From positions 609,865 through 673,864 of the forward strand of contig VZQC01009936.1 in assembly GCA_009823505.1 (NCBI GenBank): DNA of 64,000 bases, written 5' to 3'. Below the pieces are notes generated by a model, which saw only the letters and a list, made by a program, of their open reading frames with translations, was not told where the DNA came from and searched no databases. Below, in pieces: positions 44,551-56,165 of the stretch. Numbering within the stretch: the first letter of the stretch is position 1; each line of letters opens with the position of its first letter. Source of the DNA: Rhizomys pruinosus. Its lineage: Eukaryota; Chordata; Mammalia; Rodentia; Spalacidae. The position numbers were made by a program, and so were the translations under genes.

Positions 44551-45715
44551 TGCACAGTAGGTACAACTACCCTACTTCTCCCTGGCTCTGGTGGCTTTTC
44601 CTCCATCCTAGGGACACCCACCCTACATAGCCTCAGAACAAATGTAGTCAATTGTGTTTGTTTCTCCCATAGGGTTGTCTGCTCTGTGGGGGTGGGAACA
44701 ATGGATGGACACCTGATACATAAAAAATACTTGAAATGTTTTTAACTTGGGTAGAGTAGTTTAAGGATGGTGCACATCTATGCAGAGGGATTAGTTACAT
44801 CCAGCCCGTCCTCCGTGTCCCACCTTTATCTCATGACAGGCCTGCGGACTACAACCTAGCCATTTGTTTATTGGGATAATGTTTCATCCTGTCTGATTTG
44901 CAATAGAGATTAGCAACAAGATGTAGAGCAGTGAAAGGCTGTGTTAAAAAGTGTGAGAACTGACAGCACGAGACGGAGCCAGAGCACCCAGTCGTTCCCT
45001 GTCCCAGATTAGAGCTAGGTCACGCGGGACTTTGTGAACGCTCTTGTACTTCCTTCGCCTCCTGCTTTAACAGATGCAGGATAATCAACCTTCTCCTTTT
45101 TAACAATGAAAGTTCCAGGATCTGGGAAAACCCTTGGTCTCAGGTCACCTGGGGCGACTGTTGACTTGTCAACCCTGTGAGTAGGAAATCAGTTTTGGTT
45201 TCAGAAGCTGGGAAGAGGTCATCCTGGCCAGCCCAGTAAAGCCCAGCATGTCTGCCTGCCTCCACAGCTTGCCTTGTGGCCTGGCTGCTACTCTGAATCT
45301 GCAGCCCAGCCAGTGCCTAGGAACCCAGAGAAACTCGTGCCATTCTGTACTTGCTCTGCAGCAGGGAGGGGGAGGCTAGCAGGATGGCAGGCATGACAGA
45401 CCATCCATTTCCCATGTAAGTGTGACAGCTGCCGACAACTGAATTCAAGCAAGTTCACAGTTGGAGAAAAGGAGCCCCAACGATGCTGGTAGTTGGAAAA
45501 TGGGCCAGGCCCTGATTGAATGAGCAGGCTACCATCGACTCTGGCTGCCTGGAAGTCAGCTGACAGAATGGAACTAATCAGAATTGTCATTAGCAAGCAC
45601 AAATAGCAAATGTAGTGTTTTGTTAGCCTTTTACTAAAAACAAAAGCAAACTCAGAGAGGGCTGTGAGCAGTGCAGTAACTGTGAAGAAGAGCTGCTGGG
45701 GCAGCAGGGAGACAT
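44551..45715. other. Mob3b intron, nothing recognised
   Basis: Unique-looking, no exon recognised. Confidence 0.45.
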
Positions 45716-45985
45716 AGCAGCAGACTTCAGGGAACCACTTCACTCTGATGCACCTGCTGACCCCCGAGTCACCTGCCCTAGGCCTTTGGAGTCCCTCTCC
45801 ATGGCAGCAGCAGACTGCAGGGAACCACTTCACTCTGATGCACCTGCTGACCCCCGAGGCACCTGCCCTAGGCCTTTGGAGTCCCTCTCCATGGCAGCAG
45901 CAGACTGCAGGGAACCACTTCACTCTGATGCACCTGCTGACCCCCGAGGCACCTGCCCTAGGCCTTTGGAGTCCCTCTCCATGGC
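45716..45985. repeat. 90-bp tandem repeat, 3 copies
   Basis: GCAGCAGACTGCAGGGAACC ... GGAGTCCCTCTCCATG recurs at exactly 90-bp spacing (for example ATGGCAGCAG at 45801 and 45891), with one or two changes in the first copy. Confidence 0.95.
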
Positions 45986-46839
45986 TCCATTTCCTTATCA
46001 CTATCCATTTCCTTATCACTAACTTTCAAGATGATGAGGATACCATCACCCAGGCACTGCTGTAAAAACAAACATTGCCTCAGGGCTACTCTGCAACTTT
46101 ATAGTCTTGCACTTGGGCCAGGAGATCGTCAGTTAAAAGAGGGGTGGGTGGTCAGTGTTCATCAGTAGGGGTCCACACACCGTCTCAGTTAGAATCTCCT
46201 GGAGGCGGTGTTTTGAAATGGTGTTTATGAGCTTGATCCTGGCTACATGAATCACCATTGTTAAATGGGTGCCTTATGACAATCCGTCTGCATCTCAGAT
46301 TTCATTGCACAAAGGACTCACCTAGAGTGTCTTACCAAAGCACAAATTCTGATTCTGCATCCTGTAGGATGGGAGTGTTCATATGGCCAAGATGATATAG
46401 ACGCTGCTGGCACCAAGAAATACTATTTGTGACACATATTGTCTCCTCTAGGGTTGGGAGGTAGTGCAGAGAAGTGGTAAGTGGAGAGAAATCAAAGATC
46501 GATGTTTGCCCAGACAATAAAGTAAGACGTTTTCCCCTCATCAAAGGAATTTACTAAATACTACATACCTGCCTCCTTTGAAGATTCATAGTGTGATCCA
46601 ATAGCAGGTCCTTCAGATTTCCAGTGGGTACTGGCACCATCTTGTATGGGCCACCCGACCGAACTGTGCTTGGCTGCCAAACTGTCTTCTGTTACCACTC
46701 ATTAACTGCTTAAAGCAGTCACAGTCCACGGGCCGTGCTCTGAGCAACACTACTTATTCATCCTTATGAAATGTCTTGAGATTCTGAGTTTTCCCTCTTG
46801 ACTCCACCCTGGGACTAAGCACACACTACCATGGCACAG
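45986..46839. other. Mob3b intron, nothing recognised
   Basis: Unique-looking. TCCATTTCCTTATCACTA is directly duplicated at 45986-46020. Confidence 0.45.
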
Positions 46840-47021
46840 TGTGAAGAGGGGAGAGAGCCAGGAAGGGGAAGTGGACACACCTGGGAGGGCTTCACAGTGT
46901 GAGGGAGGGAGAGAGCCAGGAAGGGGAAGTGGACACCTGGGAGGACTTCACATGGTGTGAGGGAGGGAGAGAGCCAGGAAGGGGAAGTGGCCCACCTGGG
47001 AGGACTTCACAGGCCGCTCTT
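46840..47021. repeat. About 55-bp tandem repeat, 3 copies, cut by a B2
   Basis: GGGAGAGAGCCAGGAAGGGG, AAGTGGACACACCTGGGAGG, CTTCACAGTGTGA repeated three times with small indels. The B2 at 47022 follows the third copy. Confidence 0.9.
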
Positions 47022-47268
47022 TTTTTTTTTTATTAATTTTATTTATTTCTGTATGTGTACGAATGTATTATCTGCATGCAAGTCTGTGCACCCGTGTCGT
47101 GCAATGCCGCGGAGGTCAGAAGTGGGCGTCGGATTCCCCTGGAGCTGGAGTTCTCCTGGAGTTGGAGTTTCAGATGGTTCTCAGCCGCCATGTGGGTGCT
47201 GGGGATCGAACCCGGGTCCTCTGCAAGAGTGGTTGGCGCTCTTAACCGCTAGGCCATCTCTCCAGCCC
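47022..47268 (-). mobile_element. B2 SINE, antisense, with target duplication
   Basis: Poly-T start to GGCCATCTCTCCAGCCC. Perfect 14-bp CACAGGCCGCTCTT at 47008-47021 and 47269-47282. Confidence 0.95.
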
Positions 47269-47408
47269 CACAGGCCGCTCTTATTCATGTGTATGTTTAG
47301 CTTTTCCACATCATCCGAGAACCCATCACTGAGTCCTTACCATGTATAAGGCACTTAGACCTTCAAAACAAACAATAGCTCTACTTCCTGACTTCCAGAG
47401 AGGATACT

Positions 47409-47545
47409 AAGCCCTTCCTTCCTTCCTTCCTTCCTTCCTTCCTTCCTTCCTTCCTTCCTTCCTTCTTTCCTTCCTCCCTCCCTCCCTCCCTTCTTTCTTT
47501 CTTTCTTCTTTCTTTCCTTCTTTCTTTCTTTCTTTCTTTTCTTTT
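47409..47545. repeat. Polypyrimidine tract (TTCC)n-(CCCT)n-(TTTC)n
   Basis: About 135 bases of pure C/T on the plus strand. It joins the T-rich end of the B1 at 47555, of which it may be the expanded tail. Confidence 0.95.
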
Positions 47546-47554
47546 CTTTTCTTC

Positions 47555-47705
47555 TTTCCATTTTGTTCTTTTTGAGACAAGGTCCCTGTAACCCCACCTG
47601 ACCCAGAATTCACTATGTGGATCCATCTGGCCTTTATCTCATGGAGACTCTCCTGCCTTTGCCTATAGAGTGCCGGGATTGAAGGCATGCACCACCCTAC
47701 CCAGC
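47555..47705 (-). mobile_element. Old B1 SINE, antisense
   Basis: TTTTTGAGACAAGGTCCCTG, CCATCTGGCCTTTATCTCAT, GGATTGAAGGCATGCACCAC. Confidence 0.85.
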
Positions 47706-47714
47706 AAATAAGTT

Positions 47715-47850
47715 CTTTTATTAATTTATTTATTTAGGGTATGTGGTATGTGTGCGTATGCATGCCTGCACATATATGTAGGCACACATATGTACCATGG
47801 CGTGCGTGTGGGTGTTAGAGGACAACATGGCAGGAACTGGTTCTTCCACC
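47715..47850 (-). mobile_element. B3/B4-type SINE fragment, antisense
   Basis: TTAATTTATTTATTTAGGGT, GTGTTAGAGGACAACATGGC, AGGAACTGGTTCTTCCACC. Confidence 0.65.
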
Positions 47851-48780
47851 GAAGAGGACGCAGAGAGCCAGCGGAGGCTGAGATTTGGTGGCAGTCACTT
47901 TGCTCACTAAGGTCTTTACATGTCGGCTTCTAACGCCTCACTTGTGACCATTACTTTGGATAGGTGAGCATGTGAGCCACATTCCTCACCACCCCTCATC
48001 ATTGGCATTTGGCAGCACCAGAGCACACGCACCCCCAGCACTCCCCCGACCCCCCCATAACACACCTCTTGGCTAATGATTACCATTCATCAGCTTCAGC
48101 ACTAAAACTACCACTTTGACATGGGAGTTTTGAAAAACAATTTGAGGACAAAGTTGTGGAAAGCCTTGTCTCACGAAGGCCCAGCCTCAGCTCATCTGGC
48201 ATGTGTGCTGACCTTACGTCCCCTAGGTGGTGGCCAAGCTATGCCTGCCCTTCTCTTGGAGTAGCTTCGATGAGTACGGTAGCCAGGGTGGGCCTGCAGC
48301 ACAGGATCAGGTTCGCTCTGTGAGGAGCAGAGCCTCTGGTATGAGCCGAGCTCTCCCTGACTCGCTGGCAGTGCAGAGCCCTTGTGGAGCTGCTGACAGG
48401 ATCTTGTCTTTAGAAGCCACATTTAGATAGAAGCCTCAGACTGCTGCTTGTCAGGCCGGTTCCCTGACCCTGACCCTGACCCAAATGGCTTGCCCTTAGA
48501 CGCAGCCATTGGGAAGAGCGAGCTTCAACCTGCATTTCGTCCTTTACAGTGACATTTCCATGTCGTCTTATCACATTATTTGTTTGACCCTGGGCGAGGC
48601 TTGTAATATCTCTGGGTCTTGGCTTCCCCTTCTTCAAAAGATATCAACGCTCCATTGTCCCCGGCTTGACTGACAGATTCTGATTTCTGCCTTGTATATC
48701 ATCAGTCTCATCAACTTTTGTCCAAGATGACCTTCTCCCTCGTTTAGCAAGATCTTCCTGGATGAAGACCCAGCAGGGCA
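47851..48780. other. Mob3b intron, nothing recognised
   Basis: Unique-looking. Four CCCTGA-type hexamers in a row at 48464-48482 form a tiny tandem repeat. No exon seen. Confidence 0.45.
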
Positions 48781-48781
48781 G

Positions 48782-49046
48782 CAGAGAGCTGCGCCTAGCT
48801 CAGAGGAGACCCGGAGAGCTGCGCCTAGCTCAGAGGAGACCCGGAGAGCTGCGCCTAGCTCGGAGGAGACCCGGAGAGCTGCGCCTAGCTCGGAGGAGAC
48901 CCGGAGAGCTGCGCCTAGCTCGGAGGAGACCCGGAGAGCTGCGCCTAGCTCGGAGGAGACCCGGAGAGCTGCGCCTAGCTCGGAGGAGACCCGGAGAGCT
49001 GTACGTAGCTCGGAGGAGACCCGGAGAGCTGCGCCTAGCTCGGAGA
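48782..49046. repeat. GC-rich 30-bp minisatellite, about 9 copies
   Basis: Unit GAGAGCTGCGCCTAGCTCGG then AGGAGACCCG, nearly invariant. The first two units have CAG for CGG and one unit has TACGTAG. The RLARRRPGEL and RVSSELGAAL frames are repeat translation. Confidence 0.97.
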
Positions 49047-49117
49047 ACAATCAGAGTTTGCATTCATCATTCATGGGACTCACTTTGCTATTTCAGATGC
49101 CACGCATTTGTATATAT

Positions 49118-49120
<3 letters not shown>

Positions 49121-49162
<42 letters not shown>
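49121..49162. repeat. (TG)n microsatellite, 21 units
   Basis: Uninterrupted TG run. Confidence 0.97.
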
Positions 49163-49165
<3 letters not shown>

Positions 49166-49514
49166 AGGGTGGCATCAGCTGCCGGCTGTTCTCAGCAGCC
49201 CAGATGTCCAGAGATGAGTGGGCATGCCTGCCAGAAATCATTTTAGGAATGTTGGCAGACTTATTCAAGTGTCTGTTTGAAAAATAGCAAAGAAATGGGT
49301 GGTTATTTTCATTTAATTGCATTGTGCAAAATCAAGCACATGTCTTTCCAGATCTATTTATTCCTCTCTGTTGCTGTCTGCCGAGTGTTTGATTCTGGTT
49401 TGTAGGGTGGTTGTGTGATTGGTTTCTGTTTTGGGGGAGGATTTAACATTGTTTTGTTTGATTTTTTTTTTTTTTAAGATAGGGTTTTGCAGTGTTGCCT
49501 ATACTGACCTCAAA
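49163..49514. other. Mob3b intron, nothing recognised
   Basis: Unique-looking. Confidence 0.45.
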
Positions 49515-49518
49515 CTCA

Positions 49519-49708
49519 AAAGCTGGAGAGATGGCTCAGTGGTTAAGAGCTCCGACTGCTCTTGCAGAGGACCCGGGTTCGATTCCCAGCACCCACTTGG
49601 CGGCTAAGAACCATCTTTAAGCTGGGCGTGGTGGCGCACACCTTTAATCTAGAGGCAGGTCTACAAAATGAGTTCTAGGCTAGCTGGGGCTACAGGGAGA
49701 CCCTGTCT

Positions 49709-49739
<31 letters not shown>
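49519..49739 (+). mobile_element. Fused B2-B1 composite SINE
   Basis: B2 head and body (GCTGGAGAGATGGCTCAGTG to AAGAACCATCTTTAA) joins a B1 (GCTGGGCGTGGTGGCGCACA) that lacks its CCCAGCACT..GGAGGCAG part. It ends in a long A run. Confidence 0.85.
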
Positions 49740-49742
<3 letters not shown>

Positions 49743-50134
49743 GTAGTTTTCTCTTAATGGAATTACAGAAGATGCTTCCTTTTATGCATGTCTTCTTGGG
49801 TTTGCTGGCTTTCTGTGACAAACATGAAACAGTTATGCAGTGAGAAAAGTCCAGCCACCTGCCACCAAAGACTGAAACTTCACAAACAGCCCGTGTGCCA
49901 GGACCATGGACTGAGTTGGTGCTCTCCTATGTGGCCAATAAGATGAATTCAAGTTAAATGAAAATTAAAGGTTCAGATTCCTCCACTTGACCTCAAAAGA
50001 CCTTTGTTTTTGTTTTTTTTTCTTCCCAAATTCAAGTTTTAAAAAGATAACATGAGATTTCTTGAAAGAGATTAATCAATCATGGAATGGCCTCTATGTA
50101 GTTTATTAAATTTAAGTATAAATGTATGCACAAT
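49740..50134. other. Mob3b intron, nothing recognised
   Basis: Unique-looking. Confidence 0.45.
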
Positions 50135-50150
50135 AATTATAAATATTTTT

Positions 50151-50279
50151 TGGTATTTTTTTTTTGAGACAGGGTCTCCCTTTAGTCCCAACAATCCCGG
50201 AGCTTGCTCTGTAGACCAGGCTCGCCTTGAACTCACAGAGATCTGCCTGCCTCTGCCTCCCGAGTGCTGGGATTAAAGG
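50151..50279 (-). mobile_element. B1 SINE, antisense, with target duplication
   Basis: GAGACAGGGTCTCCCTTTAG to GGGATTAAAGG (5' end of the SINE missing). Perfect 16-bp AATTATAAATATTTTT at 50135-50150 and 50280-50295. Confidence 0.95.
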
Positions 50280-50295
50280 AATTATAAATATTTTT

Positions 50296-51299
50296 AATTG
50301 AAATTATACTTAACTATATAGTTCATTCCAGTCTCTCTTTACTAAGATATTAGCAAAACACAACACCTGAAGTCACTAGAGGTAACATTTCTGCCCTGGT
50401 GTTAGTCTGATTCATGTTTTAGCATTTTTCTTTTCCTGTCCGTAAGAACCTGCCTGGGCTCATTCGCCACCTCAGGCCACAGATTGGCTCTTTTTGTGTT
50501 TGGAGTGTGGTACTCTAATCACAACAGATTCTCGGTGTTCAACCATTTGATTTAAAATTTAATGTACAAAACCTTTTCAGAAATTAATATTCCTATAACT
50601 ATTTTGTTTTAACTTACCTGCTTATCTGCTTCTCAGAGGTTGGGTCATCAAGGACCCGTTCCATCAGGCATTCTAGGGGTGCCTGGGATTACACGCCCCA
50701 CTCTTGCTACCCTCTTGGTCTTAGATGGGTGGAAATGGTTTATTAACCCTCTGTGACATTGAATGGAATACAGGACTTCCTACACAATTAAGTAAACATT
50801 TGTTTAGCAGCTAACTGTGTGCTGAAAATCGAGGGTCCCTACCCCCTAAGAATTATCGAGAAGGTGTCTTCTTAGCCTCATTGTGGCTTACTGTAACATC
50901 TCCTAAAGTATTTCTTCCAGAATCTGCTAGATCTAAGAGATGCCAAAAGGTATTATACAATAAAGGAGGTTCTATGGTCAAGTAACTATGAAAAACAGTG
51001 TCAGGAGATCTAGGTCAGGCTTCTTGGATCCACTCATGTGTGTGCTTGGTCTCCGAGTAACACAGAATATGCATCATCTCTTTAATGAAAGAATTTATTC
51101 CAGAAAAGTTTGTGGGTCTAAGGCTTTCTGGAGATCCTTTGAGAAATACTAGCCACACTGTCTAATGGTCTAATTTCTGCTGGTCTGTTAATAAACATTT
51201 TTCTTAAACCAGCTATATGTCAAACACTAAGCAGAACACAGAGTAATAATCAAGTTGATGTATCTCCATTCTTTAGAAAGATAATATGGTTAACTTGCT
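50296..51299. other. Mob3b intron, nothing recognised
   Basis: Unique-looking. Small MIR-like words near 50800 and 51200 are too weak to call. Confidence 0.4.
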
Positions 51300-51415
51300 T
51301 GCTTGCTTGTTTTTTGATGCTCTTGAGATAGCCTCATCTGTGGTTCAGGCTAATCTGGAACTCATGAGCCTTCCTCCTCTGCCTCCTCAGTGCTACGTGT
51401 ATACATCTAGCTATA
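51300..51415 (-). mobile_element. Old B1-type SINE, antisense
   Basis: TTGCTTGCTTGTTTTTTGAT, GTTCAGGCTAATCTGGAACT, CTCCTCTGCCTCCTCAGTGC. Confidence 0.65.
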
Positions 51416-53189
51416 AGCTTGTGGCTGTAGAGGATGATACTCTCAATCCATTGCTTAAAACAGCATCACCCCATATAGTAGTCACTAGCTATTTGTGACT
51501 TTAACTGAAGTTAAACAAAACTTTTAAAAATAGGTATCTAATCTTACTAACTACATGTTAAGGGCTAAAAGGCCATGTTGTGTAATGGCTATTGCTGTGA
51601 ATGTCACAGTCTCTGTGACATTCTACAGATAGCACAAAATCAGAGGTTCTCTCAAGAGGCACTTCCTAACAGTACACTATTAATACCCTCCCCTCCACAG
51701 TGGCTGCCAAGTGTGCTCTACATCGCCCTCTGCTGCCTCCGTGAGGCACTTTCATTTAGTTCTTTAAGCCCCTAATATGATCTCTGCTTTGCTAAGCCAC
51801 TTCTCTTCATGTTTGTGAAAGAATAAAATAAAGCTCAGAGTTATGCCCTCGGTGTTCCTGCCCAGGTCTCCATCAGACCTGCATGTCAGGGAAGTGCTCA
51901 AAATATTAGGAAAGCTGTTGGTCACTGGAGCATTGATTTTTCTTTTTTAACTGTTCTACAGTGTTGGAAATTGCTGCAGATGTCAGTCAGGGATTAATTC
52001 ATCATCATGAGCACTTATATGAACATGGGATAGTCAGTGTGGCTTGATGCCATGTCTAAGCCTGCCAAATTTTGGCTGCTTTGTGTGGTCTAGACTAGTT
52101 CAAATTTCCCAGCCAGATAAGACTAGATTCTTTGGCTCCAAAAAGTATCAAATGAGTATCAATTTGGGATTTGAATGGGGGTTTTATTTATGGAAATGTA
52201 ACACTGTCTTCTCTCATCGCCCATCTGTCCCACTATAATAAAGCCATGAAGATAAGATTATAGATAGTCTATAACCTAGGGACTCCTGGATCACTTATAT
52301 GATCTAAGGACCTGTTCCCATGAAGTAATATTACTCATAAAGGTCAGATGCACAGCTAAAGTATTACATAGCACTGGAACATGGTACTAACAATATTAGT
52401 CCTATTGGTGACATTAGATTCCTTTAACATTGTGACTTTGACTATGACTGTAAAATTAAATACAAATAAATGTGTGTAGATAGATCTGGATGAAGAAAGA
52501 TTGGCAGATCACTCCGAAGTCCCTTTAATGAGCCTCATGCCTTTACCTGCAGGCCACTAACCAGGCACGACCTGGCCTCCACGTCCTCGTCTGCAGTCCT
52601 CCTTGTGCAGGACATGGTTTAATTCTCACTTTCCTGGGGACAATTTCTCTTCCCCTAAAGTTAGACCCATACTATCATTCTGAAAATACCATCCTCTGAG
52701 GCAGGGTAAGCCACGACAAAAGCCACCAGACCTGCGAGGGCTAGTGGCTGAGGTGATGAAGCATCTTTCACAGCCTTTCTGCCCATCAGCCGTGAGTTAT
52801 TAACTCACACATGAGCTCCATCACTTACAGACAGGAAGAGCAGAGAACTTGGGAGTCTGCATTATTTTTGACCCATGCATCTCCTCGTCCCCTCTCATCT
52901 CCTACAGCCCGGTCTACCACCTCCTCAGAGGTCTCATCACTCCAGAAATCCCCTAGCTCACTGAAAACTCCTACTGTCTCAGGGTGGTTTCTGGGCTGCC
53001 CCTCAGCGGAAAGAAGCTAATGTAGCCAGTTATGGCCTGTTCTCACTGCCCGTTGGGTTCACAGTAACCTGGCTTGCATGCCACAGTGCGTTCTTTCTAC
53101 TGAAGTAGCACCTGCAGGCTTGCACACTTGCCTGGGACACACACGAGAGGTTCACTGGTGACCCGAGCTTGTGGATAAATCTTTAAAAC
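51416..53189. other. Mob3b intron, nothing recognised
   Basis: Unique-looking. No exon, RNA gene or repeat family identified. Confidence 0.45.
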
Positions 53190-53455
53190 ATTGTGCTCTG
53201 CAAAAGAAACCAGGTGCCAAAGGTACATGCAATTCAGTTCTGTTTACATCAAGTTCCAGAACAGTGGTTGGCCAGGACCACAGTTGGGCCAAGGGGACTG
53301 ACTGCAAAGACATGTAGCAGGATTTTCAAGAGTGATAGAAATGTTTTAATTGAGATAGTGGTTATACAAAAGCCAACATCTGTCAGAACTCATCAAACTA
53401 CATTTAAGTAGAAGCATACTATAGATAAAATATGCCTCAATAAATTATATTTTAA
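53190..53455 (+). mobile_element. Ancient L1M 3' UTR
   Basis: AAGTTCCAGAACAGTGGTTG, AAATGTTTTAATTGAGATAG, TGGTTATACAAAAGCC, AACTCATCAAACTACATTTA, TATGCCTCAATAAATTATAT follow an old mammalian L1 3' end. Confidence 0.65.
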
Positions 53456-53927
53456 GGGTATACTTGGTAAACGCATCTGACGTATTGTTAAAAGTCGGTA
53501 TTCTCAAAATTGTTCTGACAGGTCTTTGCTTAGAATTTTGACTTCCTTGCTTCCTGAGTGGTTACCAAGACGAACAGAAGAGGCACAACTTACTCTAAGG
53601 GCCAGTTAGAATATCTGCATTTTTCATTTGTTACAATAACAAAAATGGTTCCTGTGGCACAGAAAGACAATGAGGAACCCGCTGTCAGGGAACTCTGCAG
53701 TGATGGTCAGCTTCAGGCTCTCAGGTGTATCTGTATTCTAGAACTTAAAGTGGACACAGTGGGCAGGCCCGATAGCTACTGGGTGGAAAGGAGGGTGCTA
53801 AACTGTGGAGGACTCAGCATCTTGTCACCTCAGCCTCTATCCAGCCCCAGTGGATGCCATGCAGGAGGATTGTGTCTCCTAGGCCTGGGTCCTACGTCCT
53901 CACCTACCACAGCAGTTCCAGATGTGC
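53456..53927. other. Mob3b intron, nothing recognised
   Basis: Unique-looking. The plus-strand frame 53558-54028 runs into the array and has no recognisable domain. Confidence 0.45.
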
Positions 53928-55835
53928 AGGCAGATGTTCGCAGGTGGGGGTCTCCGCTGGCCCCCAGAGCAACAGCTGTGAGTAGCCACATATTCGCAGG
54001 TGGGGGTCTCCTGCTGGCCCCACAGTAACAGCTGTGAGTAGCCACATGTTCGCAGGTGGGGGTCTCCTGCTGGCCCCACAGTAACAGCTGTGAGTGGCCA
54101 CATGTTCGCAGGTGGGGGTCTCCTGCTGGCTCCACAGTAACAGCTGTGAGTAGCTACATGTTCGCAGGTGGGGGTCTCCTGCTGGCTCCACAGTAACAGC
54201 TGTGAGTAGCCACATGTTCGCAGGTGGGGGTCTCCTGCTGGCTCCACAGTAACAGCTGTGAGTAGCCACATGTTCGCAGGTGGGGGTCTCCTGCTGGCCC
54301 CACAGCAACAGTTGTGAGTGGCCACATGTTTGCAGGTGGGGTCTCCTGCTGGCCCCACAGTAACAGCTGTGAGTGGCCACATGTTCGCAGGTGGGGGTCT
54401 CCTGCGGGCCCCCACAGCAACAGTTGTGAGTGGCCACATGTTCGCAGGTGGGGTCTCCTGCTGGCCCCCACAGCAACAGTTGTGAGTGGCCACATGTTCG
54501 CAGGTGGGGGTTTCCTGCCGGCCCCCACAGCAACAGTTGTGAGTGGCCACATGTTCGCAGGTGGGGTCTCCCGCCGGCCCCCACAGCAGCAGTTGTGAGT
54601 GGCCACATGTTCGCAGGTAGGGTCTCCCGCCGGCCCCCACAGCAGCAGTTGTGAGTGGTCACATGTTTGCAGGTAGGGTCTCCCGCTGGCCCCCACAGCA
54701 ACAGCTGTGAGTGGCCACATGTTCTCAGATGGGGGTCTCCTGCCAGCCCCCACAGCAACAGTTGTGAGTGGCCACATGTTCGCAGGTGGGGGTCTCCTGC
54801 CGGCCCCACAGCAACAGTTGTGAGTGGCCACATGTTCGCAGGTGGGGGTCTCCTGCCGGCCCCACAGCAACAGTTGTGAGTGGCCACATGTTCGCAGGTG
54901 GGGTTTCCTGCAGGCCCCCACAGCAACAGTTGTGAGTGGCCACATGTTCGCAGGTGGGGGTTTCCTGCGGGCCCCCACAGCAACAGTTGTGAGTGGCCAC
55001 ATGTTCGCAGGTGGGGTCTCCTGCTGGCCCCACAGCAACAGCTGTGAGTAGCCACATGTTCGCAGGTGGGGGTCTACTGCAGGCCCCCACAGCAACAGTT
55101 GTGAATAGCCACATGTTCGCAGGTGGGGTCTCCTGCTGGCCCCACAGCAACAGCTGTGAGTAGCCACATGTTCGCAGGTGGGGTCTCCTGCTGGCCCCAC
55201 AGCAACAGCTGTGAGTGGCCACATGTTCGCAGGTGGGGTTTCCTGCAGGCCCCCACAGCAACAGTTGTGAGTGGCCACATGTTCGCAGGTGGGGGTTTCC
55301 TGCGGGCCCCCACAGCAACAGTTGTGAGTGGCCACATGTTCGCAGGTGGGGTCTCCTGCTGGCCCCACAGCAACAGCTGTGAGTAGCCACATGTTCGCAG
55401 GTGGGGGTCTACTGCAGGCCCCCACAGCAACAGTTGTGAATAGCCACATGTTCGCAGGTGGGGTCTCCTGCTGGCCCCACAGCAACAGCTGTGAGTAGCC
55501 ACATGTTCGCAGGTGGGGTCTCCTGCTGGCCCCACAGCAACAGCTGTGAGTGGCCACATGTTCGCAGGTGGGATTTCCTGCGGGCCCCCACAGCAACAGT
55601 TGTGAGTAGCCACATGTTCGCAGGTGGGGGTTTCCTGCGGGCCCCCACAGCAACAGTTGTGAGTAGCCACATGTTCGCAGGTGGGGTCTCCTGCTGGCCC
55701 CACAGCAACAGCTGTGAGTAGCCACATGTTCGCAGGTGGGGTCTCCTGCTGGCACCACAGCAACAGCCGTGAGTGGCCACATGTTTGCAGGTGGGGTCTC
55801 CTGCCGGCCCCACAGCAGCAGTTGTGAGTGGCTGT
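53928..55835. repeat. 56-bp minisatellite, about 34 copies, with higher-order repeat
   Basis: Unit GTGGCCACATGTTCGCAGGT, GGGGTCTCCTGCTGGCCCCA, CAGCAACAGCTGTGA, with 55-57-bp length variants from G and C run changes. A six-unit block recurs at about 335 bp (55021-55355 and 55356-55690). Stops are rare on the minus strand, giving frames to 621 codons that have no domain. These are not genes. Confidence 0.97.
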
Positions 55836-56165
55836 GAAGCACTTTGGTACTGGCGTACATCTCCTGGGGCAAGCTCAGAAATCGTAGCACTTCTTGGTCC
55901 CACTCCAGGTGCTTCAGCTCGGAGCCTCCAAATGTGGCCCAGGTAAAACAGAGCTCTGCTGTCGCTCTCGGGGGACTTTCTGGGGAAGCCCTAGGAGGTC
56001 GGAATATGGTGCTTTTCAAACCTTTTCCTGCACAAGAGTATCTGAGCTTGTAAAGGTTATCTGTACATGGGACCTACTAGTGAAATCTCTGACAGAATGT
56101 CATATAGCCCAGGCTCCCTTTATAGCCAAGGACGATCCTTTGTGTGAATGGGTGGGATGGGGGTG
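55836..56165. other. Mob3b intron, nothing recognised
   Basis: Unique-looking DNA after the array. Confidence 0.45.

Noticed and set aside
48464..48482. Telomere-like CCCTGA repeats
   Set aside because: Only about three hexamers and not the TTAGGG/CCCTAA sequence.
53900..56019. Minus-strand open frames up to 621 codons with repeated CEHVATHSCCCG-like words
   Set aside because: They follow the 56-bp array exactly, frames overlap on the same strand, and there is no start context, splice signal or known domain. Absence of stops is a property of the repeat unit.
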